Numbered from the stretch's first letter, positions 1 through 13,230 are shown. The stretch is 64,000 bases of DNA from Paragordius varius (GCA_964247055.1 OZ176055.1:6262001-6326000), one strand, 5' to 3'. Made by a program: numbers and translations. The notes: generated from the letters alone by a model not told the origin.

Positions 1-785
1 AATTTTTTTGTTTTGGCTCTTACCATATCTTTTGTGATATTGCAGTTGGATAATTGCATATCAAATTTGGATGGGTTAACTATTTATTTTGGGTATTACA
101 TTTTAGAAATTATGAGTCAAAATTTCATAAAAAATAAAAATACACGATTTTTTATTAATGATGAAGAAATAATAAACAGCTTTATTTTTTAAAAAAATGT
201 TTATCACTCTTAACTTTTAAAATTTAATTTTAAACAGTCAATACCCAAAATAATATTCTAAGACCATAAATTGGTATAAAACTGGCCAGTTATAATGAAT
301 TTAATCTTGAGATATTGCAGAACATTTGACATTAAAAATAGGAAAATTAAATTTAAACATAATTAGTGCAAATTAATGCATAATTCATATTTTCTTTAGT
401 TTGGTTTAGAGAATAACTTGGTGTCAATGAACCTTCATTCAATACATTGGTCAAATATATATTTTTTATTTTCTATCTGTAAAAATGCAAATATCCACTT
501 AAACAGGGACTTACCGTTTTTGTCTTGTAAAGTTACTAAACTACATATACCACTATTTTGTATTATAATATGATCCAAAGTAGCACGCAGCAAATTATCA
601 TTTCATTCTCTCTACATTTTATAGTTTTAAACCCAAATTATTCCTAACCGAATATTGCATCGAGTTTTAATGCATATTATTCAATTTTGCGTGTCGATTG
701 AATCCTTCTACCGAGTGTATAAATCTTTGCCGATTTTTGGGTAAAAACAAACGCCTATATATGAAATAAAAATAACTCTTTATTC
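1..785. other. AT-rich non-coding DNA
   Basis: No gene, RNA or recognisable repeat was seen here. All frames are closed by frequent stops and the sequence is very A+T rich. Confidence 0.5.
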
Positions 786-1640
786 AAAATATAGTATATC
801 GGTTTACCCATTTCTCCAATCTCTCAGATAATATACATATCCCATGACAGAAAATTGATTGCCTTTTGGGGCAAATCATTCATCAAGTCATATCCCAGCA
901 TCATCAAAATTATTGAAGGAATGCTCTACGAACGTGTCTCTCATTGATGAAAGTCAATAATCAGAGACTGCCAGGTCCGGAGAGTACGGTTGATGCCAAA
1001 GAATTCCTAGCGAAGTGATTTTAAGGCGTCTTTTACTGGTTTTGCTATGGACGGAGCATTGGCATGTAGCATAATCACACATGACATTGTCATGTTTTCT
1101 GAACCATTCTGGTCTGTTTCGATTAATGCATAATTACGATTTCCCTAACCGCTCTGATCCTACCAGACATAGAGCATGGTTTTGTTTGGAGGCGATTTAT
1201 TCTTGGTGTTAATGAAAATATTAGCATGGATTTACAAAATAAAGCCATTTCTCATCACCCGTCACGATTCGATGCAAAAAATCTTTTCTTGACGTTAAAA
1301 AGGGTTTCCATATGGTGTAGACATCTACCGTTTTATTGGTCTTGCCCATTGCACGCAGACTATTAATTTTTTTGTGTTACATATAATGTTTCTACGGATT
1401 GTCGTTAAGTTTAAGTGGGACATTATATAATTTCACATCATCGTTTTTAGTTGTGAAGTCTACAGGAGTACCCACTCTCTTTCGCTTTAAAATCACACTT
1501 TTTATTTTTTCCAGACCGTGTCTGACGTGTTATGGAGCATGTTCATCATATGTTTCTACCAGTATTCAACAGCCTTTTTCGTCTGATGGAGTAAGAAAAG
1601 CAATACCAGCATACATTTTGATATGATTATTAAATAATAT
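786..1640 (-). mobile_element. Decayed mariner transposon
   Basis: Read on the minus strand, this stretch carries scattered pieces of a mariner transposase. Around 1250-1290 the minus strand encodes LHRIVTGDEKWL, the hallmark around the second catalytic Asp. Around 960-1010 it encodes a degraded form of the PPYSPDLAPSDY block with the third catalytic Asp, and towards 790-900 the C-terminal LDEWF...RDWRNG...YFE pattern. The pieces lie in different frames with many stops, so it is a dead copy. Terminal inverted repeats could not be fixed, so the limits are approximate. Confidence 0.8.
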
Positions 1641-3204
1641 AAAGATGCTACCATTTGGCGGATCAACTTATGTGTATTTTTAGTTTAACATTAGATGGAC
1701 AAAAATGGGGTCTGAAATTAATCGTCTGCTACAAATTAATAGTCTGCGTACTTTTCGTTGACCCCTTCTTTTAATTTAACTGAAAATGACTTATTACTGC
1801 TTCAAAAAATTTTGATTAATCAAACGATATTATAAATAAACTTCTAAAAGCATTTTACTTTATTAGATCATAATATGATTTTGCAATCTTTGTCTAATTG
1901 TTTTATTAGAGCATGGACTTCTCACATTTTTAAGGAAAATACCTAGAGTATACTCAATTATCTCAATTAACCATTACAATCAATAAAATTCGAATTCTCA
2001 TATTACCAAAATAAAATAATGAAAATAGGAAGCGCGCGCCTCCTATAAAATTTTTTATTACTGTATATGCTTTGTTTACCTTAAATTTATAAAATGATGC
2101 GCATCATAAGATTATTAAAGAAGGTAATTAATTTAATTGGATTTTCACAAAAACCTAGCAAAAATAATGATATAAATAATATATATAATATTGGTTCCAT
2201 TCAATATTGCTTGTTGTATAAAGAAATATAAACGGAAAAAATAGACGAGGTGCGTAAAAAAGACACATACACACTAGACATTTTTTAATAGAGGAAAGGC
2301 ACTATTTTTCTTTGATCCTATAAAAATAATAAATAAGCAATAGTATGCTAACAGTTAGTTATTTGCAACAAATAATACTTTTATCGTGTTTGCTTAACGG
2401 AACCGTAAGATTAATGTAAAATTGTCTTCGAGGAATATTGAATAGGTGTTTCTATATTGGTTTTTTTAGAATTTAAATCCTCCTAATTATTTATTTAACA
2501 TTTATTCTTTCCATACACTAGTATTTTAATAATTCAATATGGATGAATGATACATAATAATAATTACAATAAATGCGAATTGTGAATAGTAATTTTAACA
2601 AAAAACACACTTCCACATCTGCCTTTATAATTACCTAAACTGTATTTAAATAAAAAATCAGATAGGTGAAATTTTATCAATATTTCGCGACACTTGTCAC
2701 ACAATTCATGTAATGTTTTAATTGGAACCCGTATTAATTGATTCAAAATTTATTTATGTTGTTTAACACATTAAATTAAGATTTCGTCACAATTACAAGA
2801 CTAAATTAAACAAATCACAATGTCTTAAAAAGGGAAAAATGATATGATATGATATAATAATACTAATTAGACGTCCCTGAAGAATTGATTAAAACTACAA
2901 GATACCGTTAATGTATATTACAGTTTTAACAATAAAGAGACAAATATACTCTCATCTCTCTCTTTAAACTGATGATATTATTGAGGTTATCCATTACACA
3001 CATTAATTCATTGTTTTACAAAGAAACTAAAGCACTCACTGAAATTTGATATGGGAACAAAAAATATTTAATGATATCAATGGTTATAAAAAATGCGATT
3101 CATGAAAATGTTTTAAAACTCATCATTGTACAAAATTAACCATTTTTTCGGATTTCCTGCTAAATATTTTATTACTCAAACAAAACAACACAAATAATTA
3201 ACTA
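1641..3204. other. Intergenic, nothing firm
   Basis: This 1.5 kb lies between the mariner relic and the ankyrin gene. It is AT-rich with closed frames. A short minus-strand frame near 2600-2750 is discussed under rejected items. The promoter of the downstream gene should lie here, but no convincing core element was picked out. Confidence 0.4.
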
Positions 3205-6200
3205 ATGCAATCTAAACGTCGTCGCAGTTTGGGTCAAATATCAGGTGGGTTAGCTCTGCTAGATTCAATTACGAATGATAAATTGCATTTGGCAAAATTC
3301 ATATTAGCCGCAACGACCGATATCCAAGCCTATCCACAACAGCAGCAATTAATGTTATTGGGTCGTCCAACAACAGAACAACTTACATCGCTTTTAACGT
3401 CCATGAACAGGCATTCCAAATATAAATCCTCCTCTAAGGTTGTGAGCCCAGGGGAAGGCGGAGCATTTCCATCCCATTCCAAAGCTAAAACTGGAAAAGA
3501 CGCTTTATATGCCGGCACAAATGATGATAAAAAGATCAGTTCTATAGTTGATACACGGGATTTACAGGGGAAAACACCGTTAATCCGTGCAGTTTGTTTA
3601 AAGGTACAATTATATTAAAATACCTGACTCTTTCTAAATATTTTTGATAATTAATTTAAAATCTTTATCAAAGATTTGCAGGGCTGTGATTATATCTATT
3701 TGTATTACAAATGTTCTAAATTCTTAGGCCGTATCAAGCTGACTACAAATTTTGATTTATGATTTTCACCAAAAACCATTTAGCTGCCTAATTCGCATGA
3801 AAAACCTTAATCTTTGATTAACAATTGATGCAATATTTGATTAAAGGTGTTAAAATACGCATGTGTGTTTTAGCAGCGGTGGTATCTGCTTGTTCCGATA
3901 ATACAGTGTTATTTATGATTATACATTATTCGCTTTCTTCCGCACATAAATATTGTAAAAAAATAATTGGTTTTTGAGAAAGTTAATTAATTTTTGTTTT
4001 TTTAGTTATAATAACGGTTTATACATTGGCAAAATAATATTTTAATAATTTACTTTATCAGAAAACAAATACAGGCATACGATGATGACTGCATGTTAAA
4101 AAAATTTAAAAGTACGATATTGTATTCATAGCACATTTGACACTCTATATCGAATATATTTTCTAAATTCTCTAATTTATTGTTTAAGCAATTGAATATA
4201 TGCTTTTAAGGACTAACATATAGATTCGAACTCCATAATTGCTGAAAACAAATCTTTAATAGCAATTGAGTTATTTTATTGTAAATGTTAAGGGAGAAGA
4301 TAACTAATTATCGAAATTTTATTTTGAATTACATTTTGCTTGAATACGCATTTCTGTTTTAATCAAAACAAATGATTTAAAAAAATGACATAATAAAAAT
4401 GAGATAAAACAAGCTATTTATTACCAACCTCTCTGATTAATTACAATTATAAAGGTTATGTGATATCTTACTTTAAGATATATATATATATATATATATA
4501 ATCAACTCCTATTCAATGTCAATGGTCAGTTAAGTATAGCATAGAAATTTGATATTATTTGGACATTAATTTAAAATATATAAACAGACGGGCTTAACAA
4601 ATATTGCGTTTAAAATATAAATGTAAAAGGTTTTGATTAAAAGAAACAATTTTTCCGAAAATTTTTAAATCCCTTTTCATACATGTATCATAGCATACCA
4701 ATGTTGTGATATAGAATTTTTAAATGGAAAAAATAAGCTATCAGAAAACATTTAGGGTCTAATGCAAAAAGTTAAATATGCCAAACAGTTGATTCGTGGC
4801 ATTTTCTGTAAAACGTTTTTAACAGATTGAGTAAAGAATTAAAGAATAGTTCAAAATTCATAGGGGCATTTTTGGTTCGTTACAATTTAACATGTTATTT
4901 GGCTTAAAGACAGCATGTTTTTCAAATTAGAAATATTAATATAATATATTTTATATCAATAATTTTGGTAAACTTCAATAATGCATTTTAATATTATTCT
5001 ACCCATTAGAAATGAATAGAAAAATAGCTTTTAGACGATAATAATTTGATAGAGGGCTGCATAATTTAACCAATTGATATATTTTTACCGAAGCTTTGCG
5101 ATAACATGCCCAAATTTACCAAAAATGCAAATGCTCTTTGTAATTAAAAACATTTATATTGGGATTTTGATTTATAATTTTTATATATATGTGATGAATT
5201 TAGCTAATACCATATGTTAGAGTTTTTCGTAATAAACCGAAAATTAGATTTTTGGTGCGTTATAGTTTGCATCAATTTCTCTTATATAGATTTAAAACCT
5301 AATTTCTAATTCTTAAACCCCATTCACTATTTGTTAAAGTCAAAACATAACTCATTTGTTATGAAAAAAATCATTAGAAAATACAATAAATCCTAATGTT
5401 TATTTTAATAAAACTTTATACCCGAAAACTACGCTGCAACTAGTTATATAACTATAAATTGCTCAGCCTTAAAAAAATATTTGGCTTAAAATATAAAATG
5501 CTTCAATAGCAATATTCCTGTTTTGGTTAAATGTTTTCTCCATCCAAAAATACCAAACTATATTTTTAAAATATTTCGCACGCATACGCATGTTAGAATG
5601 TATATGGATGTAAGGGGTAACAACCATATTTCTTTAAACATAGATTAAATGAACATGATTTCGATCAGACTTAGTCCTGTTATTTCGAAAATGTTATAAA
5701 AAAATATTAATTTGCTCTTTAATTTAATATAAATTTGAAGCTGGGAGCGAAATTTTTATTAACATATCATTTAAAATGTTTTCAGTATTTCAACAACGTT
5801 AACAAAAAACAATTTAACTTTAGCGTTTTAATATTGTCCACAAACACACCAAAAAATCTCTATAATTTTACAATAAAATAAATCTTTTATGGCCAGATAA
5901 CTAACATTACTACACGTTCAAATATTTACATTATACAGCTTTTCCAGTTTATGATAAAATTTTTAATGCCTAAAAAATATTTCTTTAATCTATCCATTTA
6001 TTGATTTTTAAGCAAATAATATTTTAACACAAAATTTGAAGGCTATTTATCATTTATTTTTTGACACAACAGATTAATGTTGCAAACATCATTCAATCTC
6101 TTGATGTAACATTAAACAAACCCCATTAATAAATTATAATTATCTGTAAAACTAAATATTTTCATTTTAATTAATTTATCTTGTATTGCTAAAAATTTAT

Positions 6201-9200
6201 AGGTAATTTTTTCAAACAAGGTTTAATTAGCTAAAGTATGGATTTCTATAATTTGGTCTACGGGTAATTTCATAACCGGGACTCTAGTGTTATAAACGAA
6301 GCAGTACGGTGCGGTTTATAATCTAAAACAAAAGATATAAACATCATTTTCGTTTTTACATATTTTTGTAGATTTTACTTTTAGGGATGATATAAATATT
6401 TAAGTAAGAATTTTTTGTTCAAAATTTAGAAACATATTTACATGCTACAAAACGCGGCCTTAAAAGTTCTTTTTGATGGCGCTGAATTATTTAATTTTTT
6501 ATATATTTATTTTGGGTATTAATATCTGCATATGTCAAACAATTATGAAATTATATCGGTATTATATGATGCACGGCCCTAGAGATAAGATAAGAATTTA
6601 GCTAAGAATTATATTATAAAATAATATACTACCGCAAAAAAGGTCGGAGAAAATAATCAATTAAAACGCTAAAAGTCGTAAATTGCATTTTTAAATTCAT
6701 AGTTTTAGAAGAAAATTCGAAATTGTATTGGGGTCGCCAGTAGTATTGTTAACGGCCTCGGTCATGCAAAATCGATTTTATAATTTGCGTTTCTTCGATT
6801 TAAATAAGGGGTGTCCAACACGCGGCCTAATTCTACTCTTTGTCGACCTGTAAAAAATTTGAAAATCCATAATTTGCAAAAATATGCTCAGAAAATATTA
6901 ATATAGATGTTAAACAATTTGTTAAATAACTTTATACAATTGACAACGAACTCGAAAAAGTATTATATTGTGTTTCTATTTGATTGGCTTAAGTATAAAA
7001 TCTTATATATTATTTATTAATGTCCATATATATTTGCCATCTGCCGTTTTTTCTCAGAAAAAAATGCGACCCGCCAAGCCATTTATGTTGGACACTAAGT
7101 TAGTCATAATAAATTGGAAATAAATAAAAAATACAAATTAACAAAAGGTAGAAAAATTTAAACTTTGGACCAAGGAAACAACAGAAAAACAAATACACCA
7201 TAAAAATTTTCTTTGGGGGCGTTGAACCGGAACCAAAAGCCGATTCCTGATATTTTAACAAGCGCCGGTTCCAATATTTTGGGAACCTCCCCGATTTCAT
7301 ACATTTTTATGAACCAGCCCGGTTCCGTTACTTCTAAAATCCCATTTTTAAATTATGTAAATTATATTGTATAATAACATTTTTCCATTAAGATTTTAAA
7401 TTGCTATTTAAATATTATTTTATAAAAAAATTATCATATGATAACAAGTTTTTCTCGTATCCGATTGAAATGGAATGACCATATTGACATTTTTCTGAAT
7501 ATACGAACATAATTATTTACGCAAATTTTTTAATCTATAGATTAGGAATATTTACCTTATTAATTGTTGAAATAAATCTCTGGAAAATCACAAGTGATCT
7601 TAAATTTAGGATAAAGGAAAATATGATAAATTTATTGAGGTTAGGCCTTCTTATATTTTTTCTACATCTAAAAATTTTAAACTCCCAATTTAAAATAATT
7701 TTGCAATCCCCAAATCATAACAAAACTATAATCTATATCGTCCATAATCTAAAACCTATAACGGAAAAAATTGAATTACACGATATATCAGTGGTACTCA
7801 AATCGGGCGGGACATCAAACTATTTTTTTGCCACAGAATTTTCAAAAATAAAAATTGTTATGTAAGGCTACATTAGCGGTAAAGAATTTAGAATTGTTGA
7901 TATATAGGTTTATATTATAATAATGGTACTGTATGAAATTAATATATTAAAAAGTCGGTAACCAAAATGGAACCGGTTTTATATGTAAAAAACCGGTTTA
8001 TTTAAGAACCCTCAAATGAGGAACCATTCCGATTATTCATGAAATACGGTTTCAACTTTTTGAACCGGCTGGAAGCCCTGGTTTTTTATCTATAATAATC
8101 TAAAAAAAGAAATTGTGCCTTCGCGAATAAATAACTCTTTTCCATATGTCGGCTTGAATCGGCTCACCGATCATCGGTTTAATACCGCGCCTAACCTCCA
8201 ATAATTTAAAACAAACAAAAAAATTCATATTTGATATACACGAATTTCAGAAATTTTTTTAATTATACAGTGGATTTAAATTATGAAACAAAGGTAGTTT
8301 AATATAAAAAAAGAGTAAATTTTAGTTTTACTTTATTATGATAAACAATATTGTTTGCATTTTTGATCAATTTTTTACAATTATAAACATTAATTCTTAT
8401 ATTACAAATATAATAATAGGATGAAAAATCGAGGAAAAAAGCAGTAGAACTGCTGCTCAAATTCGGTGCAAATGTTAACGCCCAGGATACGTATGGGAGA
8501 ACGGCATTAAGTTATGCCTGTCAGCTCGGGCATAATGACATAATCAAAATTCTACTTCGATATAATATTGATCCAGATCTTTGTGATTTCAATGGTAAAA
8601 TAATCTCTCTCTCTTTTTATGTTTTATTTTAAGTAGCAAGCGGTAGAAATTACTAAACTATTATTATTATATTAGGTAACACTCCGTTAATGCATGCTAT
8701 TTCAGCCGGGAACACCGTTGGTGTCGATTTATTGCTCCGTTGTTTTAAGCGATTAGGTGTAATGGATCTGGCTCATCGGAATAGACAAGGGCACACAGCC
8801 CTCGACATCGCTAACAAATGTTCCCGAGAATGTCAAAAAATTATTGAAAATTACATTAATCGGTCAATGATAATGCTACCAAATTCAGACATTGAAAAAA
8901 GTGCAGCTTTATTGCTAGAGGAAGATAAACCTTCTGAATCGTCCAGCAATGAAAATATATCCCTGTCCGAATTGATGTTGTTAAAAGGGGCCGAAACGCA
9001 AGATACGATTAATCCCGAAAGTAGTGATTTAAAAGCCATGTTACTGCTTAAGCGAAGTCTTAGTCTCCCAACCTACTTAGCTAATAACAAAACGGATAAT
9101 CGATTAACGGATAGTTTGCATAACCTTAATATCGTACCTGTTGTGAATTTGAAAGAGGCAAATGGTAATCATCAACATACACTTCAAATAATTGATAATA

Positions 9201-9385
9201 ACAACAAAAACACTGCGAATACTGCGAAAAGGCCTGGTAAGAAACCGTTAAAAAAGTTTTACTCAATGTTTATGAATTTGAATCCTAAACCAACAAACGC
9301 TGATGTTAATACTAGCACCAATAATCCAAGCATAACAAATTTTTCCACTAAACGATTTATCCACAAATTATTTAATAAACCATAA
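3205..9385 (+). CDS. ANKRD63-like ankyrin-repeat protein
   Basis: Three exons (3205-3603, 8420-8594, 8676-9385) join in phase to give about 427 aa. The start ATG follows an in-frame TAA. The N-terminal block (LLDSITNDKLHLAKFIL) and the ankyrin repeats in exons 1-3 (GKTPLIRAVCLK, VELLLKFGANVNAQDTYGRT, NGNTPLMHAISAGNT, LLLRCFKRLGV, GHTALDIANK) match human ANKRD63 block by block, including its odd FRRLG insert. Exon 1 holds a low-complexity insert between the first helix pair and the repeats. The C-terminal ~190 aa are Ser/Asn-rich and basic, with no known domain. An AATAAA lies at 9399, 14 nt after the stop. Ankyrin repeats mediate protein binding; the partner and role of ANKRD63 are unknown to me. 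ANKRD34 is the alternative family but fits less well. Confidence 0.8.
4479..4500. repeat. (TA)n microsatellite
   Basis: An uninterrupted TA dinucleotide run of about 22 nt in the large ankyrin-gene intron. Confidence 0.9.
6806..7097. mobile_element. hAT-type MITE, ~290 bp
   Basis: The left end reads AGGGGTGTCCAACACGCGGC and the right end is an imperfect inverted partner ending GTTGGACAC. That terminal motif is typical of non-autonomous hAT elements. A diverged relative ends at 54889 with GTTAGACACCCCTG, sharing the GCGAnCCGC subterminal block. No coding capacity is seen. The 8-bp target duplication was not established. Confidence 0.5.
7200..8082. mobile_element. GGTTCC-rich hAT-like relic
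   Basis: The region 7200-7330 and the region 7960-8082 are both locally GC-rich and full of CCGGTTC/GAACCGG words, unlike the surroundings. The right edge ends GGCTGGAAGCCCTG, which resembles a hAT terminus. The space between is AT-rich. Similar GGTTCC patches recur near 14840-15000, 41160-41260 and 43370-43450. A matching left terminus was not found, so this is a tentative call. Confidence 0.3.
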
Positions 9386-9404
9386 CAGTACATAGTCAAT
9401 AAAT

Positions 9405-9648
9405 ATATATTATTTTTTATGAATTAGCCCATAGCGTTTTATTATCGTAAAGAAATCAAAAATATATTATGGATTTTAGAAAAAAGTTATAAAATATGAA
9501 AATAAATATATCTATACATCCATCAGTTAAGTCAATAATGATTTCTCTAAATACAATCATTGTAGAATATCAAAAGTAAGTGCGAACTCTCAGGGTTTCT
9601 TGGCATATTACTCAATTTGATTAATTAGTGAAAATGACAAATTTATAA
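9405..9648. other. Short intergenic stretch
   Basis: This is the 3' flank of the ankyrin gene and runs up to the first Helitron start. Nothing recognisable was found. Confidence 0.4.
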
Positions 9649-11373
9649 TCTATATATTTATAAAAATGGAAAACGCTGGCTTTGTGATCTGGTACAGGAA
9701 AACCGGTAGACCCAATCAAATCCAAATATCGAAAAAATATAATCATTAATGAATGCCCCGATAATAGCTTCGCCCTTTTTTTAAAATAGGCCCCCAGTTC
9801 GGGCCCACCCCGTATGAAAACGGGTTTTTTTTGAAAACACAAGTCCACAAAAATCGTGTCTTTGAGACAATTTTCCGGAGAACGTGTTGGACCATTCAAT
9901 TTCAAATATGATTTTTGTTCACTTATTTTCGATTGCGCCGAACATAGCCGAGCCACTTTTTTGATTTAGGCCCTCTTTTTACCCGCTCCCCCCGTAAAAT
10001 GCCACCTTTTTCAAAAAACAAAGTCCACAAAAATAATTTTTTAAATCGATTTTTCGCCCTAGGTATGAGACCGTAAAAATTCAATAAAGATTCCACGTAT
10101 TCCCTGTTAAAAGGCAAAAATTTTAGTCTACCGTTTATTTGATGATAGCTGCTGGGTAAGGAGCTACCTGCTAAAAACTGATTTTTCATATAACTTTGTG
10201 ATCTGTTTCCGGAAAACCGGTGAACCCAATCAAATCCAAACATCGAAAAAATTTAATCATTAATGAATGCCCCGACAATAGCTTCGCCCTTTTTTGGAAT
10301 TAGGTCCCCAGTTTGGGCCCAGCCCGTGTGAAAAATGGGTTAAGTCAATTTTTTGGAGAACGTGTTGGACCATTCAATTTCAAATATGATTTTTGTTTAC
10401 TTATTTTCGATTGCGCCGAACATATTAATGAATGCCCCGACAATAGCTTCGCCCTTTTTTTGAAATAGGCCCCCAGTTCGGGCCCACCCCGTATGAAAAA
10501 CGGGTTTTTTTTGAAAAAACAGAAGTCCACAAAAATCGTGTCTTTGAGACAATTTTCCGGAGAACGTGTTGGGCCATTCAATTTTAAATATGATTTTTGT
10601 TTACTTATTTTCGATTGCGCTGAACATAGCCGAGCCACTTTTTTGATTTAGGCCCTCTTTTTACCCGCTCCCCCCGTGAAATGCCACCTTTTTCAAAAAA
10701 CAAAGTCCACAAAAATATTTTTTTGATTGTATTTTTTTGCCCAAGGTATGAGACTGTAAAAATTCGAGAAGGATTTTTCGTAATGCCTGTTAAAAGGCAA
10801 AAATTTTAGTCAAGCGTTTCTTTGATGATAGATGCTGAGTAAGGAGTATCTATCATATGTATAGCATGTTAAAAGATATATGGATATTAATACATTATTT
10901 ATGGTAATCTATATATTTATAAAAATGGATTACTTATTTTTGATCGCGCTGAACATAGTCGAGTCACTTTTTTGATTTAGGCCCTCTTTTTACCCGCTAC
11001 CCCCGTAAAATGCCATTTTTTTTCAAAAAAAAAACAAAGTCCACAAAAATATTTTTTTGATTGTATTTTTTTGCCCAAGGTATGAGACTGTAAAAATTCG
11101 AGAAAGGTTTTTCGTAAGTCAAGCGTTTCTTTAATGATAGATGCTGAGTAAGGAGTATCTATCATATGTATAGCATGTTAAAAGATATATGGATATTAAA
11201 ACATTATTTATGGTAATCTATATATTTATAAAAATGGAAAATGCTGGCTTTGTGATCTGGTACAGGAAAACCGGTAGACCCATTAAAATCCAAACTTCGA
11301 CCCCCCCCTCTCCCCCCCCCCAGAAGTCCGAAGGACTTCCTCGGGCTGCGTAGCAGCACGAGATTCACGCTAG
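9649..11373 (+). mobile_element. Helitron cluster with tandem internal units
   Basis: Helitron starts (TCTATATATTTATAAAAATG) occur at 9649, 10908 and 11217. A single 3' terminus lies at 11340-11373. That terminus has a GAAGTCC/GGACTTC hairpin, then a stem pairing CTCG-G-GCTGC with GCAGC-A-CGAG around loop GTA, then CTAG followed by T. This fits the Helitron rule (5' TC, 3' hairpin plus CTRR, insertion before T). The body lacks a Rep-helicase frame, so it is non-autonomous. Segments repeat in tandem: about 10205-10420 against 10430-10640, and a ~309-bp unit ending at 10907 and again at 11216. The start-to-start spacing of the last two units is 309 nt. Confidence 0.8.
11300..11373 (+). other. 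Helitron 3' terminus with C-run and two hairpins
   Basis: A C-rich run (about 11301-11321) precedes a perfect 7-bp stem (11323-11339), then the terminal hairpin (11340-11362), ATTCACG and CTAG. The same order is found at the end of the 42818 copy, with a less perfect stem. Confidence 0.8.
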
Positions 11374-11719
11374 TGTGGTATAAAATTGAAATTTTTAGTG
11401 CTACTAATATACACACTAACTTATACCTTTATTCAATAAAACTTATAAAAAATGATATCAATGTACAGAATAATAAAAAATAAGTGCAAAAACTCAGCTT
11501 TCGTTAAATTTTTTTCAATCAGGCGCTTGTTCTGGAAATTTGTTAATCTGTGTGCACTTAAGATGTATTTATGTGTGAATATATCAGGTGTAACATAAGT
11601 CATTACCAGTTAAACTAAGATAAGATGTCCGATTGATTTGATCCACACACCATTTTCTTTATCTAACATTTAACAACAAACACATAAAAGTTGAGTCTGC
11701 CAAAAATTAGCGCTCATTT

Positions 11720-12140
11720 TTATCATTCACTAATCATGTCTAATTTTAAGCCTGAAAAAGGATTTGCAGACGCTTCGCTTTATTCCATCAGAAGTAAAAG
11801 GCTATCAAAAACGATTGTTTGGTGGTAGAAACGGTTATCATGCTCTATCGATTAAAACATGTAAACATTATTTCAATATTAAAAGTTTTAATTACAATGT
11901 AAAAGAGATAGGGCGATTTAACCTATCTCTCGGGTAATATATTGCCGCTCCAAAAAATTGATTGTCTTATGCAGCACCATTCGTCAGCCATTTTCCAATG
12001 TCTTCGAAACGATGGAAGTGCTGCTCTGCGAGGGTGTGCCCCAGGGATGCAAAATTTATTAATCAGATGGCGCCAGAACAGGAGAGTTCTGCGGATTCAA
12101 AAAAATTCCAGCGGGTAATGAAAAGGGGATATCAAATTAT
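11720..12140. mobile_element. Two mariner fragments in opposite orientation
   Basis: On +, 11740-11880 resembles the mariner N-terminal region (…KKAVEN…LVETYG…IKTC) seen intact enough at 46470-46560. On -, 11940-12120 matches the mariner C-terminal region (SPVLAPSD, then the LENG…RMVLHK area). Both are short and broken. They are either two insertions or a rearranged copy. Confidence 0.55.
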
Positions 12141-12479
12141 TTGCGTATTCGCTGATGTCTTCTTAATTAAACCGTTAGAACTTATAAATACACCTAATAT
12201 ATATATATTATAATTAAGAAAAATGAGGCAATTCGGTCTACCTAACTAAACGATATATCAGTAATATTATTTTCCTTAAATAAGCCTTATAGTATGAGAA
12301 GGCGATCCTAAAATGTTCATTTTTACTCTTTTTCACCAAAAAACATATTTCGATAGGAAAAATCATGTTTATTTGTATTTATCCACAATCAGTGTACTCT
12401 AATACACATTAATTTGTTATTAATTTGTTAGCTTTAATCCCAGAGCGTAATGAAATTTAATTGTAAAAATTCTTTGATT

Positions 12480-12920
12480 TCTACCCAGCAGCCAATAAAA
12501 AACGCATGACTGATATATTTGCCTTTTAACAGGGAAAACCTGGAATCCTCATTGAATTTTTACGGTCTAAAACATTGGGCGAAAATAGATTCAAAAAACT
12601 ATTTTTGTGGACTTGGTTTTTTTAAAAAAATATGGTGCGAGCCAACTATGTTTGGCGCAAAAAAATCATATTTGAAATTGAGTGTCCAACACGTTTTCCG
12701 GAATATTGCTTCAAAGACACGATTTTTGTGGACTTTTGTTTTGCAAAAAACCGTTTTTTACACGGGGTGAGCCCGAACTGGTGGCCTAATTCGAGAAAAA
12801 GGCGAAGCTATTGTCGGGGCATTCATCAATGATTATATTTTTTCGACATTTGGATTTGAATGGGTTTACGGTCTTCCCGAAACAGATCACAAAGCCAGCA
12901 TTTCCATTTTTATAAATAGA
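12480..12920 (-). mobile_element. Truncated Helitron, minus strand
   Basis: Read on the minus strand this begins at 12920 with TCTATTTATAAAAATGG and follows the 9649 copy: CTGGCTTTGTGATCTG, CGACAATAGCTTCGCC, GGGCTCACCCCGTG, CAAAGTCCACAAAAATCG. It breaks off near 12480 at the GGCTGCTGGGTAGA block. The 3' hairpin is absent. Apparent short reading frames inside it are by-products of the repeat. Confidence 0.75.
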
Positions 12921-12964
12921 TTAAGCTCCAAAACCATGCACATAAAAACATTTCATCTATTTTT

Positions 12965-13230
12965 ACATATTTATAAAAATGTAAAATATGGCTTATTTAT
13001 ATGCAAAAGGCCCCTTAGGTAAGCCCCAGTTCTAGGGAAATAGGGGTTAATAGTCCCTAAAATTTATTTTTATGAAGCAATGTCTGGAAGACATATAGGC
13101 ATTTTTAGCTTAATAATTAAATTTATATATTTTTTTTACAAATGCCCCGAAAATAAGGCACCTTTTTATTCCCCCTATCTAAACGGCTTCCTCGTAAACG
13201 GATCTTTTTAGAAATTTATTCCTAAATTAT
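12965..13230 (+). mobile_element. Diverged Helitron-related fragment
   Basis: It begins with TATTTATAAAAATG and later carries AAATGCCCCGAAAATAAGG, a diverged form of the GAATGCCCCGACAATAGC block of the other Helitron copies. No 3' terminus is visible. Confidence 0.4.

Larger units (their letters stand above)
3604..8419 (+). other. 4.8 kb first intron of the ankyrin gene
   Basis: The intron opens with GTACAA after a complete Lys codon and closes with AATAG before GAT, so the phase is 0 on both sides. It is far longer than the next intron (81 nt). It contains two hAT-like relics, described separately, and a (TA)n run at 4479-4500. No hidden exon was recognised. Confidence 0.7.

Noticed and set aside
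2564-2746. Minus-strand frame with VPIKTLHELCDKCREIL, resembling the second half of a ZAD zinc finger
   Set aside because: No CxxC first half was found upstream, no finger exons downstream, and no proper ATG. Probably chance.
9621-12832. Several open frames of 60-110 codons with repeated text such as NGPTRSPENC
   Set aside because: They are the same Helitron repeat read in different copies; the frame is not conserved between copies.
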